Assembly (NCBI GenBank): GCA_017431785.1
Contig: JAFRKJ010000037.1
Span: 1 to 64,000, forward strand
Source: Bacillota bacterium
Lineage (GTDB): Bacteria; Bacillota; Clostridia; Peptostreptococcales; Anaerovoracaceae
Length of the DNA: 64,000 nucleotides
Reading direction: 5' to 3'
A program made the translations under genes and the position numbers. The notes under the pieces are model-generated. The model ran no database searches and was not told the origin of the DNA. It saw only the letters and a list, made by a program, of their open reading frames with translations. This document shows, piece after piece, positions 43,853 to 54,649 of the stretch (within the stretch, counting starts at the first letter, position 1; every line of letters begins with the position of its first letter).

Positions 43853-45574
43853 ATGGCGACTATGAAGAATCACACCAAGTACAAGCCAGGCTATTACCCA
43901 CCTCCGCAGAACAGCTTTGAGTGGGTAAAAAAGGATCATGTCACGACACCGCCGAGGTGGTGCAGCGTTGACCTCAGAGATGGCAATCAGGCTCTGATCG
44001 AACCTATGACGCTGCAGGAAAAGCTGGATATGTTCAAATTCCTCTGCCGCATCGGCTTCAAAGAAATCGAGGTCGGTTTCCCGGCCGCTTCCGATACGGA
44101 ATACGAGTTTATCCGTAGACTGGTAAAGGATAACCTCATTCCTGACGATGTAGTGATCCAGGTGCTGACACAATCCAGAAGACACATTATCGAGAAGACC
44201 TTCGAAGCGCTGGAAGGCGTGAAGCATGCTGTTGTGCATCTGTATAACTCCGTATCCTTCGCCCAGCGCCAGCAGGTGTTCCGCGCTACGAAGGAAGAAG
44301 TCATGAAGATCGCAACTGACGGCGCCGAGCTGATCAAAGAAATCGCCGACCGTTTCCCGAACACCCATTATCAGTATGAATACTCACCAGAGAGTTTCAC
44401 AGGTGCTGAGATGGAATACGCTCTCGACGTATGCAATGCGGTCATCGATATCTGGGAACCGACGCCGGATAACAAAGTCATCATCAACCTTCCGGCGACC
44501 GTTGAAATGTCCATGCCTCACATGTTCGCCAATCAGGTGGAATACATGAGCCGGAATCTCCACAACAGGGAAAGCGTCTGCATCTCCCTCCACCCTCACA
44601 ATGACAGAGGCACAGCTGTAGCGGCTGCAGAACTGGGATTGCTCGCCGGCGGCGACAGAATCGAAGGAACCCTCTTCGGAAACGGCGAGCGTACCGGCAA
44701 CGTCGATATTGTCACACTGGCCATGAACATGTACAGTCACGGCGTGGATCCTGAATTGGATTTCTCACATATGCCGGACATCGTAGGCGCTTATGAGCAC
44801 TTCACCGGATTGCAGGTCAGTCCGCGTCATCCGTACAGCGGCTCTCTGGTATTCGCGGCGTTCTCCGGATCTCACCAGGATGCGATTGCAAAAGGCATGA
44901 ACTGGCGTGAAGAGAAGGATCCATCCAGATGGACGGTTCCTTACCTTCCGATCGATCCGCATGATGTCGGCCGTAAATACGACGGCAACGTCATCAGAAT
45001 CAACAGCCAGTCCGGCAAAGGCGGGGTAGCATACCTCATCAAACGCGACCACGGATTCGACATTCCGCAGGCTATGCGTCCGGAAGTCGGCTACCTGATG
45101 AAAGGCATCTCCGACAAACGGGCTGAGGAGCTTTCCGCTGATGAAATCTTTCAGATTTTCAAAGATGAGTACATCAACTACTTCGATCCGCTGGACATCA
45201 CCCACGCCACCTTCACACATCTTTCGACCACGAAGTCAGAGGACGCTACCGCCTATGGCGTAGAGATGCGAGTTGTCATCAACGATGAAATCTATTTCCT
45301 CAAAGCAGAAGGAAACGGCCGTCTGGACGCGGTGAGCAACGCGCTTCGAAAGACAAACTACAACTTCAGCAACTATGAGTTCATCACTTACTCAGAACAC
45401 GCGATCAGCGCCGATTCCAACTCCCTGGCTGCTGCGTATATCTGCATCGCAGATAAGAAAGGCAACGAGTATTGGGGCGTAGGCACCCAGGCCGACATCA
45501 TTCTGGCCTCTGTCAATGCTCTGGTCAGCGCTTTGAACAGAATGAATAAGAACACCCACTTCCTCAGTGAATAA
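43853..45574 (+). CDS. leuA: 2-isopropylmalate synthase (long, yeast/actinobacterial-type)
   Basis: Condenses acetyl-CoA with 2-oxoisovalerate, the first committed step of leucine synthesis; 573 residues. The catalytic TIM barrel shows SVDLRDGNQALIEPM (about residue 42), GFKEIEVGFPAAS, SLHPHNDRGTAVAAAELGLLAG and GNGERTGNVDIVTLAMN. The C-terminal regulatory domain (about 435-565) would bind leucine. Length and N-terminal extension fit the type 2 LeuA. The ATG 43853 lies past the T-box terminator, with AAAGGAAG upstream. Confidence 0.95.
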   Translation: MATMKNHTKYKPGYYPPPQNSFEWVKKDHVTTPPRWCSVDLRDGNQALIEPMTLQEKLDMFKFLCRIGFKEIEVGFPAASDTEYEFIRRLVKDNLIPDDVVIQVLTQSRRHIIEKTFEALEGVKHAVVHLYNSVSFAQRQQVFRATKEEVMKIATDGAELIKEIADRFPNTHYQYEYSPESFTGAEMEYALDVCNAVIDIWEPTPDNKVIINLPATVEMSMPHMFANQVEYMSRNLHNRESVCISLHPHNDRGTAVAAAELGLLAGGDRIEGTLFGNGERTGNVDIVTLAMNMYSHGVDPELDFSHMPDIVGAYEHFTGLQVSPRHPYSGSLVFAAFSGSHQDAIAKGMNWREEKDPSRWTVPYLPIDPHDVGRKYDGNVIRINSQSGKGGVAYLIKRDHGFDIPQAMRPEVGYLMKGISDKRAEELSADEIFQIFKDEYINYFDPLDITHATFTHLSTTKSEDATAYGVEMRVVINDEIYFLKAEGNGRLDAVSNALRKTNYNFSNYEFITYSEHAISADSNSLAAAYICIADKKGNEYWGVGTQADIILASVNALVSALNRMNKNTHFLSE

Positions 45575-45592
45575 GAAAGGACTGTTACCAAT

Positions 45593-46882
45593 ATGGGAAT
45601 GACAATGACACAGAAGATACTGGCCGCACATGCCGGTCTGGAATCCGTCACAGCGGGGCAGCTGATCAATGCCCGCCTGGACATGACTCTGGCCAACGAT
45701 ATCACGGGCCCGGTATCCATCAATGAATTTGACGGGGCAGGATTCAGCAGCGTCTTTGACAAAAGCCGCATCTCTCTCGTCATGGATCACTTCACACCGA
45801 ACAAAGACATCAAAAGCGCCGAGCAGTGCAAAAAATGCCGTGCTTTTGCAAAGAGATTCGATATTGACAACTTCTACGATGTCGGAGATATGGGCATCGA
45901 GCACGCCCTCCTGCCGGAAAAAGGACTCGTCGCACCTGGTGATGTCATCATCGGCGCAGACTCCCATACCTGCACGTATGGGGCTCTCGGTGCATTCTCA
46001 ACTGGCGTAGGCTCCACAGATCTGGCTGCCGGCATGGCAACCGGTCAGGCCTGGTTCAAAGTCCCGGAAGCGCTCCGGTTCAATCTGACCGGATCCCTGC
46101 AGGAAGGTGTCAGCGGCAAAGATGTCATCCTGCACATCATCGGTATGATCGGTGTCGATGGCGCCCTCTACCGTTCCATGGAGTTTACCGGTCCGGGCGT
46201 CCGCAGTCTTTCCATGGAAGACAGACTCTGCATCTGCAACATGGCAATCGAAGCAGGCGGCAAGAACGGGATTTTCCCGGTCGATGAAATCACGGACGCA
46301 TTCATGCGGGAGAGAACAGACAGGGACTATACTGCTTTTGCAGCTGACGAGACGGCGGAGTATGCGGCAGTCTATGACATCGATCTGTCAGCAATTCGCC
46401 CGACTGTAGCCTTCCCTCACCTGCCGGAAAACACAAAAACCATCGATGAGGTCGGCGACATTCCGATCGATCAGGTCGTCATCGGATCCTGCACGAACGG
46501 CAGACTGTCGGATATGAAAGCTGCTGCTGAAATACTCGCGGGAAAGCACATCGCTCCCGGCGTCCGCGGCATTATCATCCCGGCGACGCAGAAAGTCTAC
46601 AAAGACTGCATCAAAGCAGGTTACATCGATATCTTCATCGATGCGGGCTGTGTCGTATCCACACCGACATGCGGACCTTGCCTCGGCGGTCACATGGGAA
46701 TTCTCGCCAGCGGCGAGCGCTGTGTTGCTACGACAAACAGAAATTTCGTAGGCCGTATGGGCGCTGTGGATTCAGAAATCTATCTGGCAAGCCCGCAGGT
46801 TGCCGCAGCGTCGGCAATTGCCGGCCGCATTGCAGGACCGGATGCTGCAGGCTCTACAACAAAGCAGGAAAGGAGCAGATAA
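45593..46882 (+). CDS. leuC: 3-isopropylmalate dehydratase large subunit
   Basis: The [4Fe-4S] subunit of isopropylmalate isomerase, 429 residues; this is the shorter clostridial/archaeal type instead of the about 465-residue form of E. coli. The cluster cysteines are in [14 protein letters not shown] (about residue 300) and [12 protein letters not shown] (about 360). Other marks are [20 protein letters not shown] and [11 protein letters not shown]. Its TAA directly touches the leuD start. Confidence 0.96.
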   Translation: MGMTMTQKILAAHAGLESVTAGQLINARLDMTLANDITGPVSINEFDGAGFSSVFDKSRISLVMDHFTPNKDIKSAEQCKKCRAFAKRFDIDNFYDVGDMGIEHALLPEKGLVAPGDVIIGADSHTCTYGALGAFSTGVGSTDLAAGMATGQAWFKVPEALRFNLTGSLQEGVSGKDVILHIIGMIGVDGALYRSMEFTGPGVRSLSMEDRLCICNMAIEAGGKNGIFPVDEITDAFMRERTDRDYTAFAADETAEYAAVYDIDLSAIRPTVAFPHLPENTKTIDEVGDIPIDQVVIGSCTNGRLSDMKAAAEILAGKHIAPGVRGIIIPATQKVYKDCIKAGYIDIFIDAGCVVSTPTCGPCLGGHMGILASGERCVATTNRNFVGRMGAVDSEIYLASPQVAAASAIAGRIAGPDAAGSTTKQERSR

Positions 46883-47380
46883 ATGAACGCGAACGGAACA
46901 GTACATAAATACGGAAACAACATCGATACAGACGTCATCATCCCGGCGCGCTACCTGAATACACAGGATCACAAGGAACTTGCCAGCCACTGCATGGAGG
47001 ACATCGATAAGGATTTTGTAAACAAAGTCAGTGAAGGAGACATTATGGTCGGCGGTGAAAACTTCGGCTGCGGTTCCTCCCGGGAGCATGCTCCCATCGC
47101 CATCAAAGCATCGGGTGTCAGCTGCGTTATCGCTTCTACCTTCGCACGCATCTTCTACCGCAACGCCATCAACATCGGCCTTCCGATTCTGGAGTGCCCA
47201 GAGGCAAGCAAAGGCATCGAAGCCGGTGATGAAGTCTCTGTGGATTTCGATTCCGGCGTGATCACAAACGTAACCAAGGGAGAAACCTACCAGGCTCAGC
47301 CATTCCCGGAATTCATTCAGAATATCATCCGCAGCGGAGGGCTGATGAATTCAATCAGAGAAAAACAGAACGACAAATAA
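46883..47380 (+). CDS. leuD: 3-isopropylmalate dehydratase small subunit
   Basis: The swivelling small subunit, 165 residues, matching the short clostridial/archaeal LeuD type. Seen: [37 protein letters not shown] near residue 54 (substrate-binding GSSREHA), and [29 protein letters not shown] overlaps the end of leuC. Confidence 0.96.
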   Translation: MNANGTVHKYGNNIDTDVIIPARYLNTQDHKELASHCMEDIDKDFVNKVSEGDIMVGGENFGCGSSREHAPIAIKASGVSCVIASTFARIFYRNAINIGLPILECPEASKGIEAGDEVSVDFDSGVITNVTKGETYQAQPFPEFIQNIIRSGGLMNSIREKQNDK

Positions 47381-47392
47381 GGAGATACGAAA

Positions 47393-48463
47393 TTGGAATA
47401 CAACATTGCAGTAGTACGGGGCGATGGAATCGGCCCTGAAGTAATCAGTGAAGCAATCAAGGTTCTCAACGCTGTTGGAGAGAAATACGGACATACATTC
47501 CATTATCAGTATGTGCTTGCCGGCGGTGAAGCCATCGATGAAACCGGCAGGTGTCTGCCTGATGAAACGGTTGCCATTGCAAAGGCGTCCGATGCAGTGC
47601 TTCTCGGCGCCGTCGGAGGTCCGAAGTGGGACACCCTGCCCGGTGATGAACGACCTGAGCGAGCCCTTCTGGGACTCCGCAAGGAACTCGGCCTGTTCGC
47701 CAACCTGCGCCCTGCCATGGTCTTTGATGAACTGGCCGACGCATCCCCGCTGAAACCGGAAATCATCGCAGGCGGTCTGGATATCGTCGTAGTCCGCGAG
47801 CTTACCGGCGGTATCTACTTCGGCGAAAAGGGATTTAAGGATACAGACATGGGTACGGCAGCTTACGATGTGGAACAGTACTCTGAAGGGGAAGTCCGCC
47901 GCATCGCCCGTGTTGCCTTTGATATGGCTATGAAGCGCAATAAGCGCGTGACCAGTATCGATAAGGCTAACGTCCTGGAGAGCTCACGTCTGTGGCGGCG
48001 CATCGTCGCTGAAGTCGCCGGAGACTATCCGGAAGTTATCCTTGATAACATGTATGTGGATAACGGCGCTATGCAGCTGGTCAGAAACCCGAAACACTTC
48101 GATGTCATCGTGACAAGCAACATCTTTGGAGACATCCTATCAGATGAAGCCAGTCAGATCACCGGCTCCATTGGCATGCTCCCTTCCGCCAGCCTGGCGG
48201 ACGGAAACTTCGGTATGTATGAACCTGTCCACGGCTCTGCCCCTGACATCGCAGGCACCGGCAAGGCAAATCCGCTGGCGACGATCCTCTCGGCCGGCAT
48301 GATGCTGCGGTATACCTTTGGTCTCATGGAAGAAGCTGACGCCATCGATAACGCTGTCCGCGCATTTCTCAAAGAAGGCTGCCGGACTCTCGATATCGCC
48401 ACAGGAGATGCGGCCCCACTGACCACTTCTGAGACGGGTGATAAAGTCGCTTCGCTCATCTAG
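47393..48463 (+). CDS. leuB: 3-isopropylmalate dehydrogenase
   Basis: NAD-dependent oxidation and decarboxylation of 3-isopropylmalate; 356 residues. Seen: [69 protein letters not shown], the metal-site [13 protein letters not shown], and [15 protein letters not shown]. The start is TTG at 47393 with AAGGAG 8 nt ahead; no ATG fits. Last gene of the leu operon, followed by a terminator. Confidence 0.96.
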   Translation: MEYNIAVVRGDGIGPEVISEAIKVLNAVGEKYGHTFHYQYVLAGGEAIDETGRCLPDETVAIAKASDAVLLGAVGGPKWDTLPGDERPERALLGLRKELGLFANLRPAMVFDELADASPLKPEIIAGGLDIVVVRELTGGIYFGEKGFKDTDMGTAAYDVEQYSEGEVRRIARVAFDMAMKRNKRVTSIDKANVLESSRLWRRIVAEVAGDYPEVILDNMYVDNGAMQLVRNPKHFDVIVTSNIFGDILSDEASQITGSIGMLPSASLADGNFGMYEPVHGSAPDIAGTGKANPLATILSAGMMLRYTFGLMEEADAIDNAVRAFLKEGCRTLDIATGDAAPLTTSETGDKVASLI

Positions 48464-48522
48464 AACCAGACTGACGAGCAGCGCCGGAATCATAAGCCGC
48501 ACCGGAATCACGAGATATAAAA

Positions 48523-48549
48523 CAAAGCCCCTCAAACGAGGGGCTTTTG
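48523..48549. terminator. Bidirectional terminator after leuB
   Basis: Perfect stem AAAGCCCCTC/GAGGGGCTTT with loop AAAC and T/A runs on both sides, between the converging leuB and NhaC-type genes. Confidence 0.9.
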
Positions 48550-48575
48550 TGATCGACTGAACAGAGTCAGTCATC

Positions 48576-49949
48576 CTACATCATGAATCCGACAATCAGA
48601 TATGCGATGATCGACGCTGCTCCTGCAATGCAGGCGTACGGCAGAGTCGTTAGCATGAGATTCAGCGGCTTGACCTGTGTGCCCTGCGCGCACATGATGA
48701 CGCCGTCGCCATAGAGGCAGGTGTTGCTTCCGAATGCCGCGCCTGAGAATACTGCCGCAGATGCGAGAATCGGATCTACGCCCATCGCATTCGCCAGCGG
48801 AATGACGATTGGGATAATGATTGCAGCCAGATCCCAGAAGCATCCTGTTGCGTATGCGTAGATACCGCAGACAACAAATACTGCCGCCGGCAGAAGACCG
48901 CCGTGCATGATCGGCTCGGTTACGGAAATAACATAGTCGGCCAGTCCCAGTTCGATGTTTGCTGACTGTACTGCGAATGCGAGTACTGACAAAACAAATA
49001 CGAATCCCATGGACATAATTCCATCGAAGCATGCTGTAAGAAGCTCTGAGAATGACAGCTTCTTCTGCACCAGATAAAGTGCAAAGGCAACAACAACTGC
49101 TGCTGCGGAACCCATCATAACATCTGTATCAGTGAGAAGCGTTACAATGATCATAACGATCAGAGGAATCAGGAAGTTCCAAGGATGTGCCTTCGTTCCT
49201 TCCGGAAGTTCTTCCACTTTCGCATTCTCAACGATTTCAAGATCCGTTCCCTCTGGGAATACATCGCCCAATGTCTCATATCTCTCATACGCCTTCTTCA
49301 TGGATCCGATTTTCGGAAGTACGCCGAGGATCTGCAGAATGCAGACGATGACAGCGAACCACGCATAGAAGGCAAACGGCAGACCATGGACATAAGCAGC
49401 CATGGATGAACCGCCGATCTCAACCCCCTGATCCTCCATCAGCTGTGAGAAATAAACAGCCCAGGATGACAGTGGAATGAGCAGGCAGACAGGCGCTGCG
49501 ACTGTGTTTACAACGTAAGCCAGCTGCAGACGCGGGATTCCCAGCTTGTCTGTGATGCCCTTCATGGTCGTACCTACAGCCAGGTTGTTCAGATAGTCAT
49601 CCAGGAAGATGATGATTCCGATGATGAACGTTCCGAACAAAGCGGTCTTCTTGTTCTTGATGAATTTAGAAGCCCAGAATCCAAAGTCGATAACAGCGCC
49701 GGACCTCTCGTACATCATGATCAGCATGCCGAACAACGCGATTACAATGAGCAGCCACTGCAGTGAGTCGTTCGTGAACGAAGCGTAGATGCAGTCGAAG
49801 AACTTCCCTGCAAAACCAAAGAGTCCACCGCCGAGTATGAGCGCCGCCATGGACAGACCGCATGTCATCGCGAAGAGCGTCTTCTTCGTTGTCACTGCGA
49901 TGACAAGGATGGTCAATACCGGCAGAACGCAGATAATACCATACTCCAT
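48576..49949 (-). CDS. NhaC-type Na+/H+ antiporter family protein
   Basis: A 457-residue membrane protein with about 11-12 spans. Family marks: IIIFLDDYLNNLAVGTTMKGI near residue 115, VVNTVAAPVCLLIPLSSWAVYFSQ near 150, ATGCFWDLAAIIIPIVIPLA near 370 and FGSNTCLYGDGVIMCAQGT near 405. A hydrophilic loop lies at about 225-260. Some members of this family move organic or amino acids, so the substrate is not settled. It is 71 bp downstream of an amidohydrolase gene, which may be cotranscribed and hint at a product of that enzyme. Confidence 0.85.
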   Translation of the reverse strand: MEYGIICVLPVLTILVIAVTTKKTLFAMTCGLSMAALILGGGLFGFAGKFFDCIYASFTNDSLQWLLIVIALFGMLIMMYERSGAVIDFGFWASKFIKNKKTALFGTFIIGIIIFLDDYLNNLAVGTTMKGITDKLGIPRLQLAYVVNTVAAPVCLLIPLSSWAVYFSQLMEDQGVEIGGSSMAAYVHGLPFAFYAWFAVIVCILQILGVLPKIGSMKKAYERYETLGDVFPEGTDLEIVENAKVEELPEGTKAHPWNFLIPLIVMIIVTLLTDTDVMMGSAAAVVVAFALYLVQKKLSFSELLTACFDGIMSMGFVFVLSVLAFAVQSANIELGLADYVISVTEPIMHGGLLPAAVFVVCGIYAYATGCFWDLAAIIIPIVIPLANAMGVDPILASAAVFSGAAFGSNTCLYGDGVIMCAQGTQVKPLNLMLTTLPYACIAGAASIIAYLIVGFMM

Positions 49950-50020
49950 TTTGTTCTCCTTTCTGTAAATGATAACGAATAATAATAGATTATTTCTTTA
50001 TGCAAAACCGGCTGACGCCG

Positions 50021-51649
50021 TTATGCTTCATAAATCACCTTGCCATCCATGATGGTAAGGAGTGCCTTCTTTCCAAGCAGATTGGACGGTGCCTCATCGA
50101 TGATGCGTCCGTCGAGCACTGCGATGTCCGCCTTCTTTCCCGGTTCAAGAGATCCCAGTTCATCCTCGACGCCCAGTACGTAAGCACCGGAATAGGTATA
50201 TCCGTAGAGTGTCTCCCAGATGTCCATTACATCGTCCCTGTTCGGACCGACCGGCGTGCCGTCTGCCATGCATCTGGTAATGGCAGCGTATATATTGTTG
50301 AACGGGTCGATATCCACAATCGGATAGTCAGTGCTCATGTTGACTTCTCCGCCCGCATCGATAATGCCTTTCATCGGATAGGATCTGCCCCATCGTTCTT
50401 CCCCTATCGCTTCCAGCATGAATTCTTCAGAAGAAAGTTGCAGGTGAGCCGGCTGTTTGCAAGCGATGACGCCCAGTTCGCGGAACCGATCGACGTCGTC
50501 CTCGTGAAGCAGCTCAATGTGTTCTACGCAGTTCCGCAGACCGTGTTCGCCGTTTGCCTTGTTGGATGCTTCAAAGGCGTTGAGCGACATGCGTACAGCA
50601 CCGTCTCCGGTGCAGTGGATCCTGACCGGATATCCCGCCTTGTTCGCTGCGATAACCTTGGCGTTCAGTTCTTCCTGCGTGTGGATCGGAACCCCGTTCT
50701 TATCCGGATTCTCCGGCTCATCGATGTACGGATCCACCAGGACACCTGTACATGCATCGATGACACCGTCCTGATAGGCTTTCAGTCCCGGCATCCTGAC
50801 GTATCCATCACTGTATTCCTTCTGCAGCTGTCCTGCCTTTGCAAAGGTCAGATCCTTATCGATGGCAGGATAGATGAAGATGCGGCACGTCAGCTTGTCC
50901 TGGGCCTCCAGATTCCTATACAGTTTGAATCCCGCAGGCTCCCTGTCGATGACATGTTCGTTGGACAGATCTCCTACAGAAGTGATTCCGAACTCTGCGA
51001 AGCGTCGGAAGGCGTTCAGCAGCAGGCGCTCTGCTTTTGCGGGCTCGATGTCCATCATCATGAAGTAAACAGGATCGGCGCCCTTGTTGTAGAGAACGCC
51101 GGTGAGCTCTCCCGCTTCATCTTTCTTGATGAAAAATGCATCATCCTCCGAAACGGTTTCCTTCGTATAGCCGAACATCTCCAGCGCCTTGGAATTGACC
51201 CAGACGAGCCATCCGTCCGCCGTAGGCAGGCAAATCGGGATGTCTGTTGAAATGTCATCCAGTATTTCCTTCCGAGGAAGTTCGCGGCTGTCCCACAATG
51301 ACAGCATCCATCCGCTGGCAAGGATCAGATCCGTATCAGGATTGCGCTCCAGATAATCACGCACGATGGCCGCACACTCTTCGGCTGATTTGGTTCCCTC
51401 CAGATTGATATCATTGTCGTCCATCATGGCGCCCATCGTAATGTGAATGTGCGAATCGATGATGCCCGGCAGTACCAGTTTGTCTTCGAACGCAAAAACA
51501 ACCGTGTCCCCGCCGATGTACTCCTCAATTTCCGGCCTGCTTCCTACTGCCAGGATACAGTCTGCATTAATTGCAATGCCTCCGTCAAAGACTTCCCTGC
51601 CTTTGCCGCTGTAAATTAAATTGCTTAGTATTACTTTTTCTGCTTTCAT
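50021..51649 (-). CDS. YtcJ-like metal-dependent amidohydrolase
   Basis: A 542-residue amidohydrolase. Seen: VLPGIIDSHIHITMG (metal HxH, residues about 64-66), a central IHCTGDGAVRMSLNAF (His about 352), the late VNMSTDYPIVDIDPFNNIYAAITR, and the closing LGSLEPGKKADIAVLDG. The substrate of YtcJ-like proteins is mostly unknown; hydrolysis of an N-acyl or amide compound is likely. The NhaC-type transporter gene follows in the same direction. Confidence 0.85.
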   Translation of the reverse strand: MKAEKVILSNLIYSGKGREVFDGGIAINADCILAVGSRPEIEEYIGGDTVVFAFEDKLVLPGIIDSHIHITMGAMMDDNDINLEGTKSAEECAAIVRDYLERNPDTDLILASGWMLSLWDSRELPRKEILDDISTDIPICLPTADGWLVWVNSKALEMFGYTKETVSEDDAFFIKKDEAGELTGVLYNKGADPVYFMMMDIEPAKAERLLLNAFRRFAEFGITSVGDLSNEHVIDREPAGFKLYRNLEAQDKLTCRIFIYPAIDKDLTFAKAGQLQKEYSDGYVRMPGLKAYQDGVIDACTGVLVDPYIDEPENPDKNGVPIHTQEELNAKVIAANKAGYPVRIHCTGDGAVRMSLNAFEASNKANGEHGLRNCVEHIELLHEDDVDRFRELGVIACKQPAHLQLSSEEFMLEAIGEERWGRSYPMKGIIDAGGEVNMSTDYPIVDIDPFNNIYAAITRCMADGTPVGPNRDDVMDIWETLYGYTYSGAYVLGVEDELGSLEPGKKADIAVLDGRIIDEAPSNLLGKKALLTIMDGKVIYEA

Positions 51650-51714
51650 GAATACATTGTAACCTTACTTTGCGTCATGTTCAACCACATTATCGTATTA
51701 AAGCGTTCTTTATA

Positions 51715-51757
51715 TGCAAAAAACAACTCCGGAACGATTCGTTCCGGAGCTGTTTTG
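51715..51757 (-). terminator. Terminator after the rubredoxin gene
   Basis: Minus-strand arms CAGCTCCGGAACG and CGTTCCGGAGTTG with loop AAT, followed by a T-run. It separates the rubredoxin gene from the amidohydrolase gene. Confidence 0.85.
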
Positions 51758-51774
51758 TTTCGTTTTCCTATTGA

Positions 51775-51936
51775 TTAATCAACTTTTTCGAACATGTCTT
51801 TGCCGACTCCGCAAACCGGGCATTCCCAGTCATCAGGCAGATCTTCAAATGCTGTTCCAGGAGCGATTCCGTTATCCGGATCGCCTACTTCAGGATCATA
51901 AACATGTCCGCAAGGTCCGCATTCATACTTATCCAT
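51775..51936 (-). CDS. Rubredoxin
   Basis: A 53-residue mononuclear-iron electron carrier. The Fe site is complete: [15 protein letters not shown] at residues 6-20 and [13 protein letters not shown] at 37-49. The length is exactly that of classical rubredoxins. AAAGGAG lies 8 nt ahead of the ATG at 51936. It may pass electrons to the flavodiiron protein or to oxidative-stress enzymes, although that flavodiiron protein already has its own rubredoxin domain. Confidence 0.96.
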   Translation of the reverse strand: MDKYECGPCGHVYDPEVGDPDNGIAPGTAFEDLPDDWECPVCGVGKDMFEKVD

Positions 51937-51982
51937 AATTGTGCTCCTTTCAAATTCAATATCTATAGTGAATTATAATTGT

Positions 51983-54349
51983 CTACAGTGCCGGTGTCCA
52001 GTAATACTCACCGTAAATATCCGTAAATCTGTAAGTAATGACAGACTTCGTCTGTTCCAGATCAACGTTGGAAACAACGATGTTATCCGGATCCTCCACC
52101 TTCATGCTTCCGATTTCGTAGGTCTTCTTTTCACCGCTCATCGGATAGTAATCGCAGGTGAATGTGAGCTCATCGCCTGTCACAAGATCCGCATCGATCT
52201 TTGCTTCTGTCTCTGTTACATCCTCATCATAATCATACTGAACACCCGAAACATATCCTTGCTCGTTTTTGTTATCAAAGGCCAGGTACAGTTTCGCATC
52301 TTCGCCGTTGATCTGGCAAGGTACATATCCCTTGATGCAGTATTCATCGCCGTTTTCCAGTGTCTCTGTGTGGTAATATGCAACTGTCTTGCCGTTCAGC
52401 GCGAGCCAGGAGTTATCCTCATTTGGAATCAGATTGCCTTCCGTGTCGAAATCGAATACATTATCGAGTCCCAGGTCCAAATATCCTTCACCCACCTGAT
52501 AGAGCATGGACTTGTCCGCTGTCTGTACCAGTGACCACTGTCCTTCCGGCATGGAGATGCACTTCTGTCCCTGGTTGTTTTCCTGCCAAATCAGATAGCT
52601 CTTATCGAGACAGTTCTTGGCAACATAACCGGCTACTTCTAATGGCTCAAGTCCTCCATCTTCCAGGAAGCTCGTGTTGCTGGAATCGAGTCCTTCGATG
52701 TTAGCGCGGTCAATGCCTCTTCCGGAGAAAAGTGACTGAATCAGCTGATTCATCGCCTCTCCACTCATATTGCTGCCGGAACCTGAGTTGCCGTATCCGA
52801 ATATGGATTCAAACGGTGATGTGGTTCCTCCGCCGATCGCCTGTCCACTCACCTGCATCTGTGCGAACATTCTGATACAACTGGTGTAGCTCTGATCCAT
52901 GCCGATTTCGTTGTACGTCGCTGACATGGAATCGACAGCGCCCACCCTCTTGTAAGGGAAGTAAATCGACAGTCCGTATGCGTTTGCCACATTCGGTGAT
53001 GTCCTGTTGTATTTCACTGCGCTCAGCAGGGTCTTAGCCAGTTCCTTGGCTTCTGGTGTACCCAGTCTCTCACTGAAGTGAACCAAGTCGATCTGGTCGA
53101 TGGCTGTGCTGGCGGCAAACTCCTTCGACCCACTTCTCGCTGTCGCGATGGTCTTATAGTCGCCGTTCTTGATCATGCTCTGTGCCTTTGTCGCAAAAGC
53201 ATTGATGTCTTCAGGAACGGTCTGACTCAGTTCCGCCAGATCTACGATGGACAGTGTTGTCTGCTGATTACCTCTGAGCTTTGCACTTTCAACGGTAAAA
53301 TCATCGACGATTATCTTACCTAAATCCAGTGTCGATATCGATGTGTCGTTGGAGAGCGCTGTCAGCCAGTTCGTATAGAACCAGCCCTTACCCGGTTCTG
53401 TCTCCTCACTGCTGATCAGATAGTCTGCGCGGTCGCTCAGCATGAGCGCTGTTTCTGTCGTGGCCATGAGGCATGCGTCGAATCCGATGAAGTCAAACTT
53501 AACTTTGGAGTTTTTGAGCGCCTGGTCGATTCTCTCGAGGGACATAGATTTCGGATAGGAATTCTTCTGGTCATATCCGAATCCGCTGGCACTGCCGCCG
53601 CCGTGATCCCACAGGATGAGCATGTTTCTGTTCGCAGGGAAATTCTTTGACGTCCATGCTACAAAGCTTCTGAGTGTTGCCGGATCCGTCATTGCACCAT
53701 TTCCGGCGTTTCGCTCAAGACATGTCAGTTTGCCGTTGGTGATCTTATAAATCTGATTCACACTGCTGCTGACAACGTTGTTTCTCCACTGTTTACAGCC
53801 GCCTGTGAATACGATCAGATTTACCTTGTCCGATACATTCGCATTCAGCATCTCCTGCAGGTCATAGGTTCCCATGCCGCCGTTGGACTCCAGATCCGTA
53901 CCGCACATGTAGACCATGATGGTTGCGGTGTCTTTGCCGTTGCCGAGAATCTTCGTGAACTTGTCCCTGGCTTCCGGCGCAACGTCCCTGTTGAGCTGCC
54001 CTACATTGGTATCAGCGTACCATCCGCTCGTTGTCTGCGGTGTATTCTCGTAATACTGCTGTGCCGGCTGGCTGTTCCCATCGAAGATGTTCCCCAGTCC
54101 GCCCAAGGTTGCGCCGCCTCCGCCGAAGATCAGAACAATCGCAATGATGATAATCTTCAGCAGTCCGCCGCCACCGCTACGCGTACCACCGCCTCCGCTG
54201 AAGTGACCGCCGCCGAACCCACCAGAGCTATGGCCGCTGTGGCCGCCGCTGAACCCACCGGAGCTGTGGCCGCCTACTGGCTTGCTTCCGCTCAGTGAAT
54301 TGACGCCACCTGTTTTGAACGTTTTTCTCGCTTTAGGTCTGTTATCCAT
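51983..54349 (-). CDS. Membrane-anchored clostripain-like (C11) cysteine peptidase
   Basis: A 788-residue protein. The N-terminus (residues 15-62) is low in complexity and rich in Gly, His and Ser; one membrane span follows at about 63-88. The extracellular C11 peptidase domain runs from about 140 to 480, with the catalytic pair His249 (LWDHGGG) and Cys293 (GFDACLM) and the start ATIMVYMCGTDLES. The C-terminal 270 residues are beta-rich and of unknown role. AGGAAGG lies before the ATG 54349; a GTG two codons earlier is possible. C11 peptidases cut after basic residues. The natural substrate is unknown. Confidence 0.9.
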   Translation of the reverse strand: MDNRPKARKTFKTGGVNSLSGSKPVGGHSSGGFSGGHSGHSSGGFGGGHFSGGGGTRSGGGGLLKIIIIAIVLIFGGGGATLGGLGNIFDGNSQPAQQYYENTPQTTSGWYADTNVGQLNRDVAPEARDKFTKILGNGKDTATIMVYMCGTDLESNGGMGTYDLQEMLNANVSDKVNLIVFTGGCKQWRNNVVSSSVNQIYKITNGKLTCLERNAGNGAMTDPATLRSFVAWTSKNFPANRNMLILWDHGGGSASGFGYDQKNSYPKSMSLERIDQALKNSKVKFDFIGFDACLMATTETALMLSDRADYLISSEETEPGKGWFYTNWLTALSNDTSISTLDLGKIIVDDFTVESAKLRGNQQTTLSIVDLAELSQTVPEDINAFATKAQSMIKNGDYKTIATARSGSKEFAASTAIDQIDLVHFSERLGTPEAKELAKTLLSAVKYNRTSPNVANAYGLSIYFPYKRVGAVDSMSATYNEIGMDQSYTSCIRMFAQMQVSGQAIGGGTTSPFESIFGYGNSGSGSNMSGEAMNQLIQSLFSGRGIDRANIEGLDSSNTSFLEDGGLEPLEVAGYVAKNCLDKSYLIWQENNQGQKCISMPEGQWSLVQTADKSMLYQVGEGYLDLGLDNVFDFDTEGNLIPNEDNSWLALNGKTVAYYHTETLENGDEYCIKGYVPCQINGEDAKLYLAFDNKNEQGYVSGVQYDYDEDVTETEAKIDADLVTGDELTFTCDYYPMSGEKKTYEIGSMKVEDPDNIVVSNVDLEQTKSVITYRFTDIYGEYYWTPAL

Positions 54350-54649
54350 AATCACCTTCCTGAAGATTCAATCTTCTTTCATTCTGGTTTCAGGTTATCT
54401 CTTTAAGATATATAGACTTTGCTTAATTAAACCATATTTGAGGCTATTCTTCAAGATACAGGCGGCGGCAATGACGGTATCATTTGCCTGACATGCGGAT
54501 ATCAGTTACCTGCCCTGAAGCAGTAATATTAACAAAAGTAAATGAAATTACAGGGTGTAAACCATGTATAATGTAGTCGGATGAGTATCCGTACCGATAC
54601 TCATAGTCTTGAAGAACACATGCGCATTTGAAGCGCAGGGAGGGATAGA
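54350..54649. other. Divergent intergenic region
   Basis: The region between the leftward peptidase gene and the rightward lipoprotein gene. A TATAAT at 54567-54572 may be the -10 box of the lipoprotein gene; its -35 is poor. GGGAGGG at 54640-54646 is its ribosome site. Nothing else can be supported. Confidence 0.45.

Noticed and set aside
50000..51250. Rightward 416-codon open reading frame opposite the amidohydrolase gene
   Set aside because: Antisense to a gene with metal-site motifs, Cys/Phe/Arg-rich and without family likeness; a shadow frame.
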